From positions 95,775,235 through 95,839,234 of the forward strand of contig NC_088172.1 of assembly GCF_028769735.1 (NCBI RefSeq): 64,000 bases of DNA, read 5' to 3'. Position 1 is the first letter of the stretch. Each line of letters starts with the position of its first letter. The position numbers and the translations under genes are program-made. Origin of the DNA: Zonotrichia leucophrys gambelii (taxonomy: Eukaryota; Chordata; Aves; Passeriformes; Passerellidae). Positions 34,996 through 49,700 of the stretch are shown in pieces. Below the pieces are notes generated by a model that worked only from the letters and a program-made list of their open reading frames with translations, did no database searches and was not told the origin of the DNA.

Positions 34996-37900
34996 GAAGG
35001 GAGGTTCTCTTATATTTAACCCTCTTACCTTTGAGAAATGTCCAGTGGAAAAGACTGACCTGGGTTATTTGCTCCTTTTGTATAAACACCAGCTGGACTG
35101 ATTCCAGCCTCACTTCTCCTTGTTTTACAGCACAGCAAAGAAACAGCCTTCATTACTTCTACAGTTGGCCAATAAGATGAAAAGGTTCAAAACACATCAT
35201 CCTCTGCATGAGTGTAGTTTATTCCTTTGGATTACTGGGAAACTGATTTTGTCATGAGCTCATATCTATATACATAGTCTACATGGGATTTTTATTTTTT
35301 TCAGAACTAGAACTGTTCCTGGCTCTACTAGATGTCTTTTCCTCACACTTGCAGACCCAAGCCTTACCTAGTTGGAGTTTATGGTAGATAAACTAACCCC
35401 GTTTGGCCAAACATCCAATCTCCCTGTTAGTTCAGGCAGAGATTTCAGTCATACTCTTCACTTTGGGGTGGCTCACATCTCATCAGCATTTTCAGTATAA
35501 ACTCTGTCCTAAAAATTCATTCCAAGATGAAGAATGATTGGCATATAAGTTCCATACCTTAAAGTCTTTAATAAAAAAAGTTCAAAATTGTTTGATTCTT
35601 TTTAAACCGTAAGAAGAAGAAAAACAAAATAAAACCAAAACTCAATTCTCAATGTTGAGCACAAAGTATTTTTTTCTCTTTGAGGCTGAAAATCACTTCA
35701 CTTAGACTCTGCTTATTAGATTCACTCCAAGTCTTATGTAGGTGGAATGAGACTTGCTGGGGAAAGAAAACTTAAAAATTAGGAAGAAGACACAAAGAGC
35801 ATGACAGAGTAAAGGGAAAGCTGAACTCATTTTCCTCCACTATAAAAGCTTGATGTACTAATGGTCTGAGATAAAAGTGTGTCGGACTGATTACTCAGTC
35901 TTACTTTTCAGTCCTGTGTGCTGAATCTCTTCTGTGACAAGAATAAGGTGTATGCATTCCAGACACCATCCTGAGTGGCACAGATTATATTAATGCCATC
36001 AGCATTTCAGGTTGAGTTGATCAGCATGCAACCCAGACAAGTGACCTGGTAGACTGTGACCATCACAGCAGGACTTCTGATTCCAGCACCGCTTCCAGAA
36101 GGGAGGCAACTTAAAACTGTGCAGCCAGAAAACTTGGCAGACTCTCAGTTTCATTCAGGCAGGCTTACTGAAGAACTTTCTAGATCAATATAATCAAAGA
36201 GAACTTACATAGGAGGCTCCCTTCCAATTCCAGCCTGCAAGAAAACTACACTTAGAGATACTGGCATTTGCTTTAGAGCTTGGTTTGAGACACGTTTCCC
36301 TGTTTGCAAAAGATCAAACTGTTGAAGGCTGCTAAAGAAAGCAGCCTTTTTACACTTTTGATAGCAACCTTTCCCCAAACTGCATGGCAGAGCTATGTAA
36401 AGCCCTATTGAGGAGAACTATATTGACAGAGCCCAATTGACAGAGACTATATTCCCACTGTAAAGTAAACTCTTGACATGGCTGGCTGGATTATATTCTT
36501 CCTTGGCACTTGACATACCAAAAATACAATAAAATGAAAAAAAAACCACTGTACTTTTTATCAGTGATGCCCAAAAAACCTTTCAAGTCAGAGGATGAGC
36601 TTCCAGCTTCAGCAAACAGCACATTCTCTGCAATCAAGGCATCCAAGCTGTTGAGAGAGAACAAACTTCTTGTAAAAGTTTTTCAGAGTTTATTAGTTTA
36701 GAGGCTGCAGATGTAATTCAAACACATGCAGAACCACAAGGCTTTCAAATTGCCTGAAGTAGCACCTTTCTGGAAGACAAATGTCTTGTTGAGACAGAAC
36801 TCACAATCATGAGCTCACTGACACCTATTCCTTGGTTACTCCTGCCTGGCCCTTGGACCATTTTCTGCTGCAGCAAGTGTTCTAATACCTCAGATCTCAG
36901 CTTCCCTCTTCCTGCTACCAGAAACCAGTCAGGATTATCTTTTTCCATTAGTTGTCGTGTGTTCTATCTGCATTTCTGCCAACAGCAGGGATGTGCAGTG
37001 GCCTTAATGAATTTTGCATGTTCACTTGAAAAAGAGCCAACTCTTTTAGCTACTTCATCTCGATACAAGTTGCATTGATTCCCTCACAGACCAGTGAACA
37101 TACCACTAAAAAATCTGACCTAGCAATGTCTTGCAGTATGGATTAGTAGCAAGATAAATTGTGATAAAACCTTACTTTGCTAAGTTTCAAAAGAAAAATA
37201 ATTAGACTATCCATAAAGCAATCTTCTTTAGCTGTTGGAAAAAGAAAAACTCAGTGAAACCAACAGACCTCCAGAAAGAATTGGAAATTTGTCCTCAAAA
37301 CCCTAAAGAGGGCAGGGGAGTGCTATTGACACTCTTCCATATGCACATGGGAGTGCCTCCATCTCCAGAAAGTGGGCTGGTATTAATTGCAGGATAGCAA
37401 GGACTTTTAGAAAAGTTTAAACTTGAATAAAACTTAATAGTTAAAACTTAAATAAGAGTTTAACTTGAAGTTTGTAAATACTCATTGTTGGTACACTTTA
37501 TTTTCTAATATATCTCACTGCTTTTATTTCCAGTAAGTTGCCCTTATCTTGACACATGATCTTCACCTTTTTGTGTCCTCAGTTCTCCACAGAGGGGTTT
37601 GGGTTGTGTGAGTGAGCAGCACATGGTCTGTTTCTGTGGGAGCACTAAACTGGGGAACACCATTCCCAAATCACAATAATTTATTATACAAGAGTTCAGA
37701 CTTGTGACAAGATTCTATTGATGTTCTTAAAATATCCTGCCTGCCCTGAGCCTGGCTTGACCTCTGTGGAGTGGCTCCAGGCGTACAGACTCGGGAGAGG
37801 AGTTTGCAGGAGATTAGGAGGACAGTTACTTCTTTCCAATTCAAAATGTCTATTATGAACAATCAAAGCAAAATTATCCCTAGTACTGGTTTCTCAGCTC

Positions 37901-39060
37901 ATACAGAGGAGAATGAGTGAGAAGTTTGCCATGAGAGGAAGTTTAGGCAACAGAAATAGTGGAGAGGCTGCTGCAGTCCAGCCTGGTTTTGCTGAAACCT
38001 CTGGCAAGCATTTCACAATCAGCACACAATGAACAGTCATCTACAGAGAAGAACAACTGTGATTCAAATTATTGAAAAAACCCAAACCAACTAAACTGAA
38101 GTAATTTTGTGGCTGTTTTTTGCCAAAATGCCAACACAAAAACAGCTTAATCTTCTGGATAGAATACAGAGCCTTGCACTGACAACACATATTTCACACT
38201 TTGGTTTTACATTTTGTAGGTAACAGCATGTAATCCACTGCAGTTTTATTCCAGAACCTTAAAGAATTTCACAGACATCAGCTAATTACTCCTGACAAGA
38301 CTCCTCTGAGGTAAGTGTGAATGTATAATTTGCATTTTATAGGTGAGGGATTTTAGACAGAATAAAATATTCCTGTCTCACACTTCTGCAAGCCCACTGA
38401 AAAAATATTATTAACTAAGGGAGTTCCAGATTTGACTAAAGCAATCAATGTCAAGGTTCAGTGCTGGACATTTTGTTCTTTTCATTGATATCTGTGCTCA
38501 TTCTAAAATATCACAGTATCTTCCTCTGGTTTCTGTATGAAAACTTTCAGTCAGGATCTTCCTTTCCTGAGTAGCTGCTTGAAACCTGACATAATATAAG
38601 CCCTTGAGGAAACCAGGGCTTTGGGTTAAATATCTGTAAAAGCTGGCAAGCACTTTCCAACCAGGCACGGTTAGAAGCTTTTTGATGGATGTTCCTTCTC
38701 TGGGAGAGGCACTGCTGGGAGCAGGAGGGAAACTTGGTGGTCATGGTCCCTCTGGGGTGGCACCAAGCAGCCGGGATGTCTCAATTCCCAGCTGGGGAGT
38801 CATGGAATTCCCTGAGTCCAACCCTGCCCCTGACAGCTTCTCACTTAGCAAGCTGCTGGGCTCCACAGACACATCTTTGGCCTGCTTTGCTTCCTAGGCA
38901 GTCACCAAACACTTGTAGCTCCAGGGCAGGTTATATAATTGATGAACTACCTGGGAACAAATACAGAGCCATTGCTCAAAGACCCACAAAGGGCATTTCA
39001 CTTTGCTTCTCATGTAAAACCTCTTCCACCCAAAATTTCTTTACATAAGAATATTTTTTC
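34996..39060. other. Unique non-coding sequence
   Basis: Mostly AT-rich and unremarkable. GTTTGGCCAAAC at 35401-35412 is a perfect 12-bp palindrome with a TTGGC..GCCAA core resembling an NF1 site. GC-richer sequence at 38680-38900 includes GTCATGGAATTCCCTGAGTCCAACCC, faintly like the start of an antisense CR1 3' end, but too short to call. Confidence 0.5.
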
Positions 39061-39104
39061 TTTAAAGTATAATATAAATGGTTTAACTCCAATTAAATAC
39101 TATA

Positions 39105-39260
39105 ATATTATATATATTTATATATATAAATATATAAATTTTATTATGTAATATAAAATATATTATTATATTATATTATATTATATTATATTATATTATA
39201 TTATATTATATTATATTATATTATATTATATATTCTATAATGTTAATACTATATATGTAT
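39105..39260. repeat. AT-rich tract with (TTATA)13 microsatellite
   Basis: Thirteen perfect TTATA units at 39166-39230, preceded by TATATTTATATATAAATATATAAATTT-type alternating sequence and followed by ATATTCTATAATG. Very AT-rich and probably variable in length. Confidence 0.95.
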
Positions 39261-40289
39261 AATCCTGAAGGAAAATTACTGTTTTCACCACCATTGTTCC
39301 TAATTTAGAACATCTTCAACTGTGTTTAAGACTGCTAACACATCAAAGAAATTGCATACTCTCTGCTGGTACCCAAAGTTTGGATCAGGCTTAATTCTAA
39401 TGCTGAAAGATGAAGAAGTTGGAAAACTTCGGAAAGGGAAAGGGGGGAAAAATATCTTATTTCACAAGAGAAAGTCTCAATTTTGCTTTCTACTGTCAGC
39501 AGTCTGTTTCCAGCTATGACAATAATTGCTGATGCATACCTACATCAACACAGTTGAACTTGATGAGGTTTTGTGGATAGAATTTTTCCTATTTGGTCTT
39601 ATTACACACAAGATTTCTCTAATTTATCACACCAAAATCAATGCAGCTTCTGTGCTTCGAGGTTAATGTTTAAAAAGAAAAAAAAATTCTAAAAGTTATT
39701 TAAAATATACCTGCCTGGAAAGTAGAAGCTTGCATGAACTTTAGGAAAAGTTGGGAGGAACAGGCAGGAAATATCAGACAAATGGGTCAAACAAATGGGA
39801 TTTCCCCCACTATGTAACAAAAGCTGAAAAACAGGAGTGGATTTTTAACTTAGTTTATGTGCATTAAGAGAATGTAAAATAAATGTGTTTCCTTGCAACC
39901 CACAAGTCTCTGCAACTAAACAAAACTAAGCAGTGTAGCTAAAATGCTACCCTGTGATAGTACCTAAGGACCTATAAGTAGCTTATTTCTTTTATTTTTC
40001 ATGGAAGGTGGCATGTTTTAGGTAAGCCAAATCTCCCTAATAAATAATTTCTGCAAAGTCAAGGCATGTGTAAAGTGATCACTTTGTGCATTCTCTTTTC
40101 TTGCTTGTATTTTGCAAAACATGTGATGAAAGGTTTATTCACTGTGATTTTTCACCCTTCTGAAGTCAAAATGCAAGTCATTTGCTGCCTGATTTCTGTT
40201 CAGAGATGCAAAGATACCAAAAGCTAGAGAAATCCTTAGAGGTCAGAAACATACCCAACAAAATTTAATACAATGCATAGAGAAACAAT
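39261..40289. other. Unique non-coding sequence
   Basis: No gene or repeat recognised. Confidence 0.55.
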
Positions 40290-40620
40290 AGACCATAGAG
40301 CACGTGGCGCAACCATTCCATTTTAGCAGATGTTCTCTTTGCTTCGTTCCAGCCTTTTCCTGTGCCCTGAGATATTTATGGAAGACGCAGTTCCACTGCA
40401 ATCCTGGGTGAGAAGTGACACTCGGATGTGCAGCACCGTAAAAACAGCTCTGCAAGCTGACAAAACCCTGTGGTAAAGACCCACCGGAATAAGCACTGTG
40501 TGCAGGGAGAAGAAATGTGATAGGTGTCAGTGGAAACTGCAGGAAATGTACTGTCTGCACACAGCATTCCCTGTGGCTAAACCTATCACTCCCACTGGCA
40601 CATGAAATGCTTATTCTCTG
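40290..40620. other. Candidate conserved non-coding element
   Basis: Complex sequence with retained CpGs (GCACGTGGCGCAACC near 40300, CTTCGTTCC near 40343, AAGACGCAG near 40383, CACTCGGATG near 40420, CACCGTAAAA near 40434, ACCGGAATAAG near 40484) against a CpG-poor background. A 170-codon minus-strand frame (40243-40755) and a 121-codon plus frame both cover the right part, so open length alone is not evidence of coding. The minus peptide shows no domain I recognise. Confidence 0.28.
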
Positions 40621-43599
40621 GGGGGAAAGCAGAGCATCAGACAGCCAGATCAGAAGAATGAAACAGAGCTTCAAAGTTCTCGAGGAAGATGAGAGCAAAG
40701 CAAGCTTTACATGGTTGGTTGGGGATGGATGGAGTAACAGATGTGCTGTGAGCACAGCCTTTATGGGAAAGCAGTGCCTGGCTCTGAGACCCTGTTATGA
40801 TCCCATTATAGGAGATGGCTCTGCCCGAATTAAGGTGCAAACGAGACCATCTGCCAAAGTCAATAGCAGGAGTTCTGTTTAACAGGAAATGAATGTGAGG
40901 GACAGAGATTGAAAGAAATAGAAAAGAGGGGTGTGGAGGAGAAAGAAAGAGGAAGACTAAGCAGAAGATCATTGAGGATCCTGTTGGTCCTTCTTCATGC
41001 TGGCTTCTTGGTGGGCGTTCCGAGGTCATACTCGGTTTTGAGGTCAAACTCTTCATTATTTATACATTTTAGGAAACAAAGGAATTCAAGCTTATTAGCT
41101 ACACAGTTCTCCTATTCCATTGGTTAATGAGTGATTCCCTAATTTCTAATGCTAATTATTCCCATGTGCAGTTTTTCTCTTCTTTTGAGTTGGAGGTCAG
41201 GATCTGCCCCAGTGAAAATATCATTTCTCCAGTCAGAGCTGATTTCAGCACCATTGCTGAGCTGGCTTTCCTGGTGGCCCATAAATTCTGCTTTCTTCAT
41301 GTACATCATCAGTGATACATTCTTCTCCCCCAGATTTATTTACCTCCGCTCAGGCCTGAGACAGTCAGACAGCAGCACCACCTTTATCTGGCACAAGTGC
41401 TTCTTGGGCTTCAGCCCTTATCCTCTCTGAGTTTCTCTTGATCTGATCCAGTTTAAAGCTGTTATAGACAGAACCAAGGCTTGTGGGGGAGCCTCGAGCA
41501 CATTTCATCTCCTCATGTCTCTGTTTCCATGTGAAGCAAGGCCAGGGCCCATGGGAGCTCCTGGGCATGTTCCAAAGGCTTTCTCAGTCTCAAAAAGGTG
41601 CCTCACACAGCAACATTCATCTTCTGGAAAACTGAAAGGACAAGATCAGCACATTTTAAAAGCTGTATTAATGTCACCACTATTAATGTTTATTGTTCTG
41701 TTATTTGGAATAGGGCAGCTAATACAAAATCTTCACTGGAAAGGAACGCAACATTGTCTTGCTACATTTATATGCTAATAATGATCTCGCATCCCCAAAA
41801 TAAGTAAAAGGGCAACAATAATAGAAGATTACTTGCACCAGGAACCATTTGGGTCTCTTGACTGTCTTTACAGTTATTGTATGCAAATAGATGTATACAG
41901 CTTAAAGCCTTGCTCTGATCTGCTCTCTTATTTCCCAAAGACACACTCAACTCTAATGACTACCTGCGTGACACAATGGAACTCATAATTACTTTTCATT
42001 TAACAAAAAACTGCAAATGTTAATGGAGAGTTTTGAGTATTTCCCATATCCCAAGATACTACTTCAGGTGTCTTAATCAGCTTGTAATCCTGCTTAGAGC
42101 AATAAAGATAAAGCCAAAGACTGGTAGGAATTAGATACTTTTGGTGACCCCTAATTGTAAAGCTTCAAGCAAAACAGCAGGGAAATCAAAATAAAAAACA
42201 AAGAAATAAAACCCCATGGAACGATATACTAAATGATAGATGATTATAATGGAGCACACAAGTGACAAATCTAAAGATTATTTATTCAATAGCTCAGAGA
42301 CAAAAGTACATCAGTAAAGAGGCTTGAAATTTCATTGAGTAAATGGAGACAGAAAGGAAGAAATTATCTAAGAAGAGGAAAAGCCAAGATTCATAAAAAG
42401 AGATGAAAGAGTAAATTAATTTCACTTTAAGATAAAGAATGGTGCTATGAAAAAGGCAAAAGAAATGACAGCTGGGAAAGGACACGCAGGAAACTATATG
42501 CACAAATTGCAAATTAAAAGTTTCAATAAGTTTTCCTAATTTCCTGACTTTAAGGAGGAAAGGGGGTGAAAAATGTAGGTGGGTTAGAAACTAGAAGAAG
42601 AATAAAGACACTGTGGTTTAGATGAACTCAAAACCATTAAAGATTCTCAGAATCCAGTCGAAAATTACTGCAAATTATTACCTTGTGAAATCTCTTATCT
42701 TTGGAAAATTAGTGGTGGTTGTATACAAGCTCTTAGCAATAATCAAAATAACTTCATCTTGGCAGCCTCATAAGAAATGGCAAAAAACAAACAGCTGTGA
42801 AAGAGTCTTAACTGACTTCTTTTGGAGGATTTGTTCTCAAGGTCACTCAAGCAAATAAATTGTGGTGATTTACCCTTCAAGCTTTACAAATTCTTTTTTA
42901 TCCTTTTGAATTTTGTACAAACAAGTTATTTTGCAAAATGTATTTAAGAGAATTTGATTAGTAACTCTGCTAATGCCAGAGCTGTATTTTGTGACACTAT
43001 AAATCTTCATAATTCAGTTATTGAAAAGTGAGCATCATTGGCCAATTATATTTGTACACTTACAATTTTTCTGCTGAAAAGTCCATCATCTTAGAAGGGA
43101 TTTGGAACTGCTGTATTTAACTAAAATGGCTTTTCATGTCTTTATGCCTCAGTTTCCAATTAGTGAAACAGAAATATCTCCTTTCCTGTTTGGAAGAATA
43201 CTTTTTTTAGTTGCTCAGTGACATTCCATAGATTAATTTATAGATAAATGTGTAATTTCTGCCAGCAACCACATTAGATAAATCTCTTTGGGTCTTAAAA
43301 TTAAAATAATTTATTATCGAATTATAGAGGCCATAAGACAAAGAAAAAGAAAGGAGAACCTGGTTTGATGGAAAAGAAAAGGCAAAACATAACCAACCCT
43401 AACTGTGCAGTTGTGCTGTCCTGGTCTTCTTCTGTGTAAGATCAATCTTTAATTAGAGATTTTCTAGGAAATATAAATCCCTATGTTCAATGTATTTAGT
43501 CTTCATAAAACCTCTGAGCATAGTGTGGCAAACTGATTTTTCTTGCAAGAAAGAACTGCAAAATGGCTAAAGAACCTAAAAAACCCTTTAACATTTGTA
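40621..43599. other. Unique non-coding sequence
   Basis: At 40960-41140 a complex stretch including CTATTCCATTGGTTAATGA could be a remnant LTR, but no ends were found. The rest is AT-rich and featureless. A 139-codon minus frame at 40637-41056 has no domain. Confidence 0.45.
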
Positions 43600-43770
43600 T
43601 TCATAAGAGCTGTAGCAGATTACCGGTGGAGCCACTCAGAGAAGCCCTCAATATCAGTTCAATCTACTATTTTCATTAACAACTTTGCCACAGAACGTTG
43701 GTGTGGGCTCCTTAAGACCTGCTGAGGGCGTGAAGCTGAATGGTGCCATCAAAACAGATGATACCGTTCA
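43600..43770. other. Candidate conserved non-coding element
   Basis: Complex stretch with CpGs (TTACCGGTGGAG near 43620, AGAACGTTGG near 43692, GGGCGTGAAG near 43727, ATACCGTTC near 43761) and a CATTAAC core. No coding support. Confidence 0.25.
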
Positions 43771-46700
43771 AAAACCTAAATGACCTTGAAAGCAGAAATA
43801 ATGAAACAGGTTGAGGCTAACCAACTGCAGGGGTCAATGCTGGCAAAGAACAACTTGGTTTGAGCTGGCTGCTCTTACGTTTAGGCAGAAAATCAGAAGG
43901 ATGCTTTAAGCTGTCAGAAGAGCAAGGTTCAGTAACAGCTTTCTGAAATGCTGCCAGAGTGACAGAGGAACAGATTTCCAAGTCTGCTGGTCTTGTGGAC
44001 TCCTCTTCTCTTGGATTCAGCCTCAAAGCCTGGGAATATTCAAATTTCAAAGGAAAGCTGTATGCTGCTTTCCAAATTGCAGTTTACTGATGGCATCTTG
44101 GTAAAAGCAAGGAGGTGATGATTAAAAAAATTTGCCAGAATGAGGACCCATAGTTCATAACTCTGTTTCTTGGTCTTGATGCAAATATGTTGCTCATCCA
44201 AGCAAGACATGAATCTTCTCTGGGGTATCTTCAAAGCTGCAATGAACTCACACTTGAATTTAAAACCACCCTCAGCCTTAAATAATTTCTGCTTCAGTGC
44301 CCCAAAATACAAAGCAGACTTTTAGAGAAAAAGTAGAACACATTCACTCCTCCAGTATTAAAAGTAACCCAAAATTTATTATGTACATAAATCTTCCATG
44401 AAAGACTGAATCAAGAAAGAAAGAAATATAGAAATATCATTTCATGATATTGCAGTAGTGAAAGAGGCTTAGAATAACTGTGAAAAGGTGGGTAAAGAAA
44501 CCATGATAGAATAGCAGCATCTGACCTACTCTTTGCACTCAAAATAAAAATGAAAAACATCAGAGGGGGGGGTTGTTTTATTGGATGATCAAAAATATGA
44601 AGTTCAGGATATAATCAAATAATGTATCTGTAAACCTCCACACAAACTCAGCCAGGCTCTGTGTATATCTGGTATAGTCAGTGAGGGAATATTTCTTCTT
44701 TGTTTTCCCTTTGCATGGTTCCCTTACATCAAAACAAAGAAGTAATTCAGAGATGACAATGAGCACTGTGAGTTATGTATTGTCAAATATACTCTGCTGC
44801 AGAGCATCTTTCTCAATGAATGAAGAAATAAATCCCTAGCAAAGAGGAAAGGAATACAGATTAAATCTGGCTACTTCATTTTAATTGAATTTTCTATATT
44901 TTAGTGACTGTGTATGAAGCAAGCATAGAAAAATGGCATAGAAGGGAAAAAAAAAAAGAAAGGCAGTCTTGGATTGTGCAGACAATGGAAGGAGCAGGGA
45001 TAATATCCTGCTCACAGTGACAGAAGACTGAAAAGTCTTTTAACTGAGCTTCAGCCCTGTTTTCAGCAAACAATGACTAATGTTTTCTATGACATGAAGA
45101 CTTTGCTGCAAGACTGAGATGAAGCACATTCAATAAACAGCGTGCTTCACTTCATCTTCTTGTGGCTGAGTTTCCTCAAGTACCCTTAAAGGGTGAAGGA
45201 GTTTAATCCTTTAAATGTCCTTGGAAAAGTGCAGGAACACATAAGCCTCCATCCATACCTACACACAAATACACCCCCACACACACCATCCCTTCCCTGG
45301 ACACTGGGAAAACTGCACAGTTTTAATTAGTATACAGTAGAATTTTGATTAGAAAACAGTGGATGTTGTGTGCCTCAGTTAGGTGTTAGTTATGTTCTGC
45401 AAAAGGATAGATCCAAATGAAAATGTTTGTTTAGTCCAAACAAAGTTTTAAAAGAAAATATGCAAAATGTATTTTATTGATACCTTAAGGTTACTTGAAG
45501 AGGGGTTTAATTCACTTAAAAGAGAAATATAACAATAAAGATACAGTTAAACCTAATAAAGCTGGAAGAGAATGGAAAAACCTTGAGGGAAATAACAGAC
45601 TACATTAAACCTTGAAGGAAGACTGACTCTGAATTTCACGTAAAATGCAGAGCACAAATATGTCTACTTGGGGCTTTTTCTGGTCTTGTAGTTTACTCTA
45701 GATGAGATATGCTGCAAGCTCTGACTTCTGTGAACATTATATTAAATCAGGGGGCTGTGATACACACTTCAAATGGGATGAGCTTCATCTCTTGCAGACA
45801 GAAATGTTACCCTAGCTTAATCATCAGCAAACCTGAGAGAACTCTTGGTTCTATAATTTTAACAGGTATGTAATTGTGTCATCCCTACATACATTTGCAG
45901 CCATGTTTTCATTTCAAACTATGTAAATCCCCAAAACATTGTTATAACCATATTATCTACCCTGCCTGTTTGTTTTCCATCAGTTTAATCACTGCAAGCC
46001 ACCCATATTTCAAACACAGAAGGGAAAGCTTTTGAATGGTGACAAATATCTTACGATAGTCTTCATGGAAATGGTAAAACCAGTTGTACGTTGTCTGCAC
46101 ATAATGAACTCCTTGATGATAATCATCTACTACTAATACAAAACTCTCCACTTGGATGAAACTTTATGAATAATAAGTGGGATAAATTCCCTACTTGGAA
46201 GAGTTGACTATTTAAAATAAGAAAGACAATATCTGTTTCTTACAACCCAAGGAAGAAAAGAATTACCTGAAAGAATTTCAGTTCAGCCATTTAAGAATTA
46301 TTGTTGCTTCCAGTATCTGTTCTGAACACCAAGAGAGAAAAACATTGTCAAATCCTGCAGTAAAACTTCTAATTAAACAGTAGTCAAGATTTCATAGAAC
46401 TTTTATTTTTACTCTGTTCCAGTACTTTCTGTTGCTTGCTGCAGGAAGAGTTCCATTAATTTCAATGAAAATTCCCAGTGGAGCAAGCTGGAGCAATTGT
46501 ACTATTCACGTAAGGATATCAGAATGTTCTTTGCAATTATTTCGGCTGAGAAGCATTTGCACACGGAACTTCAGCTGAATATAGCAAGGATTTTAAGCAT
46601 TCTCTTAAAGATCACAGAAATAGTTTGGTTTTTTTTTCACTTGCAGGTGTCAGAACTATTTGTCCTTTGGACTACTTGATGCTCCAGATTTGTAGGTGGC

Positions 46701-49700
46701 CAGTCAACAACGTGTCATCAGGATATCATACAATCACACAAGGCAGGGGAAGAGAGAGAGCAGAGGAGGTGAGAGTGATTATCTTTGTCAAGGGCAGCAG
46801 CCAAATCAAGAAGAATAAGCTGGAGGCACACACATTAAATTGATCAAGGGATGGCTCATTAGGAGCCTTGCTTCTTTCTGCTTCTGAGCTAGGGAAAGGG
46901 CAGAAGGCAGACAATAAAGGCTTGAGAAGACAGATGCAGGAGAAGCTGCTGCAGCAGGGGGGTTTGGGAGACAAACAAAAGGAAAGGAAGGAGGAAAAAA
47001 GTGACCTGAGGCTGAGGTGGGAGATAGGAAAGTTTTCTTAGCAGAAGATACCACAAGAGCATGATTTTAGGCAGTGCTGAGAGAAAGGCAAGAGTCCCCA
47101 AAATGCTTGAGAGGGGAGGAAACTGAAGGAACAGGTAAAACCCCCTTGGAGTAAGACTTGAGGGAATCATCTGATTCTGACACTGTGGTGAGCAGTGGCA
47201 GGTGGGAAGAGTAGGAAGGAAAAAAGAAGAAATGTTGAAAGATGATTCTGGGCACTTCAAAACAGTGACATCAGAAACGTTCATATAAATTTCCAATGGA
47301 AACAGCAGTTTTATGATGTGGGTGGGAGGAGAGGAGAACTCTTTCTCATTATCTGTTTATGTGTTTTTCTTATTTTTATTAACCTAGTGTGTAATTGTGT
47401 TGCCTTGGAAAGGTGATGATAAGCCAGAAAAGGATTTTGAAAGATTTCTATAGATTCATTACCTGTTCAATACTAGAAGTGCCCAATACCAGTTAGGGAA
47501 TTATAAAAAAAAAATCTACTCAATACATACTAACAGACTTTGTGCCCCTGTGATCTGCAGCAGTGCAAACACAAACTACAATTCCAGTGAAATACAGATG
47601 TGTGTTAACATTAAAAAAATCCAAGTATTAAATTAACAAGTAACTAGATTTTCTTGCAGCAATGATGTTTTCCAAAGCCTTTTTGGGGACGAAAAAGATA
47701 ATCTTCATCTATAGCTTTATATAAAAAAAAAAAAAAAAATAGATTTTGGTCTTTTAATCAATACCTTCATTGATTTTAATTAAAATGGAATGAAGAGATG
47801 TGGGATCAAATAACATCTCAATTAGGCATTAAGGATTCACATGCAGTTCATACAGTAACACTTACATTGCAGGCACAGTTTTGCAGAAACAGTTGAAATA
47901 ATGGAGTCTGGGGCTTTCAGCTGCTGCTGAGCAAAGCAAAGGAACATTGGGACATGGAATCACCCCAGGACAGCAAGTGGTCACTTCTGCCAAAGGTGTG
48001 TTGGACCTAGGAAAGGTCAGAATGCTGCTGGGAACAAGGCAATGGATTTCTATCAGTGTAAGTCTGTGCTCAAGGCCACCAAAGTGCCACAGTCAGCAGA
48101 GCCTGTGGTCCCAGGGGCTCTCTGCAGTTTGGGAAGCATCAGTTCCCCTTTCTGAGCCTCACAGGAAATACCTGTGGACATCCATGTGATTATCCAGAGC
48201 TCCACCAGCACCACTGCCCCAGCTCTTATCAGGCAAACATCAGCACTCAGGAAACCTTTAGTGAAATGGAAAACAAACAGCCCATTAAAAGAAAACTAGA
48301 TTAACATTTATTTATAGGCTGTCATTACCACTTCATGCCAGATGGGAAACACAAGAAGTGTGCAGGTGAGAGGCTGCCAGGTGAGAACCAGGTCATGTGA
48401 AAACCTATCCTTTATCATTGCTCCTCTGGGAGCATTAACAAAGCCCAAGACATTGGAGACATTGGATTTTAATTTTGGATTTTTTTTCTTTCTGTTTATT
48501 ACACACCCACAGAGTGTAAAATCCATCTTGTCTTATGCATCCACACTGGAAATAGGTTAGAGGAGATACTGAAATGTTTCAAGGGTCAGAGGAGCAACAC
48601 CCTTTACAAAACTTTAACATGTGACCACAGACAGACATAATCAATGCATTTCATTTGACAGAAGTGGTGACAACAGTGAATTGCAGAAGTTGAAACAACT
48701 TCCAGGATAGCACATATAAAATGTCATTTCACAAAAGTCTAGGCACCATGGTACCACAAAAACTGAGTGCTTCCTTCCAGTTTGGCTGGGATGCAGACAG
48801 AATGCAAAAGATGAAAAGCAATAGTGACATGAAGGTTAACACCATGTCACAACAGAGGTACCTCAGGGCAGCATGTCAAAATGAGAAAATAGAGTGGTTT
48901 AATTTTCTATAAATATATTTATATAATTTTTAGATGTCCTTACATATATTTATACACACATGCATGCACGGAAATTGACTTCAAATGCATGCAGGGTGCT
49001 GAATGAACATACCACATCTGTGAGCACACCATATGACCCCAATCAAGCTCTTCAAACAGCCCCAAGGGACATGAGCATCACTGGAAAGCCAGGAGGTAGC
49101 AAGCTTTTCTTTAAGAGTCCCTTAGAAAACACAGTCATTGGGAAATTCACATAAAAGTGCATCTCAAAAATCTGATTTTTGGCTGACAGAGGGGCCCTTG
49201 GTGGTGCATGTGGCTCTTTCCAGGAGCTGGCAGAGGGATGCTCCCCTCTCCAGGGCTCAGCCAGCCCAGGTGCCACCGGGCTCCTCGCTTCCCACACCAA
49301 GGCACTGTCACTGTTATTTTGTTTCTGTGTCCCCTCCAGCTCTGAACACTCTTCTCTCTGAATTTCTGACTCCACAAGTGCCAAGATTAGATTTAAAGGG
49401 TAGTTAACAGGATTTTTGCTTAAAGTCTTTCTATCACTTGTATTTATAGCTTAATCCATCAAAAGGTTCTTGTTTCGGCCCTCTCATTTCAAAGCAAGCT
49501 TCTTTCTGGGGAAAAGAGATCACAGCTACAGCAATGAGGTTTGTAAGGATGTTCCAAAACAGCATTAGAGGGAAAAGAATCAAACCATCTCTGTGTTTCC
49601 TTATGCAAGTTTCATTAGCACCAGCTCACTGAGGCTCACAAAGCTTTCAGACACGGAAATAAAAGACTTTCTGACCAAAATCACTGTCACAGGTTCTTTT

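Noticed and set aside
34076..35101. 341-codon plus-strand open frame, the longest in the window
   Set aside because: It lies mainly in a solo LTR, opposite the likely sense strand, crosses a G20 tract giving poly-Gly, exits the LTR into unique DNA and shows no retroviral or cellular domain. High GC content explains the lack of stops.
38680..38900. Possible antisense CR1 fragment (ATGGAATTCCCTGA...GTCCAACCC)
   Set aside because: The match to the antisense CR1 start is under 30 bases with a gap, and the sequence beyond does not follow CR1.
40243..40755. 170-codon minus-strand frame
   Set aside because: It overlaps plus-strand and minus-strand frames of similar length and has no domain. It is better read as part of a complex, perhaps conserved non-coding, stretch.
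40960..41140. Possible LTR remnant with a CCATTGG box
   Set aside because: No TG/CA ends, no duplication, and no second copy in the window to compare.
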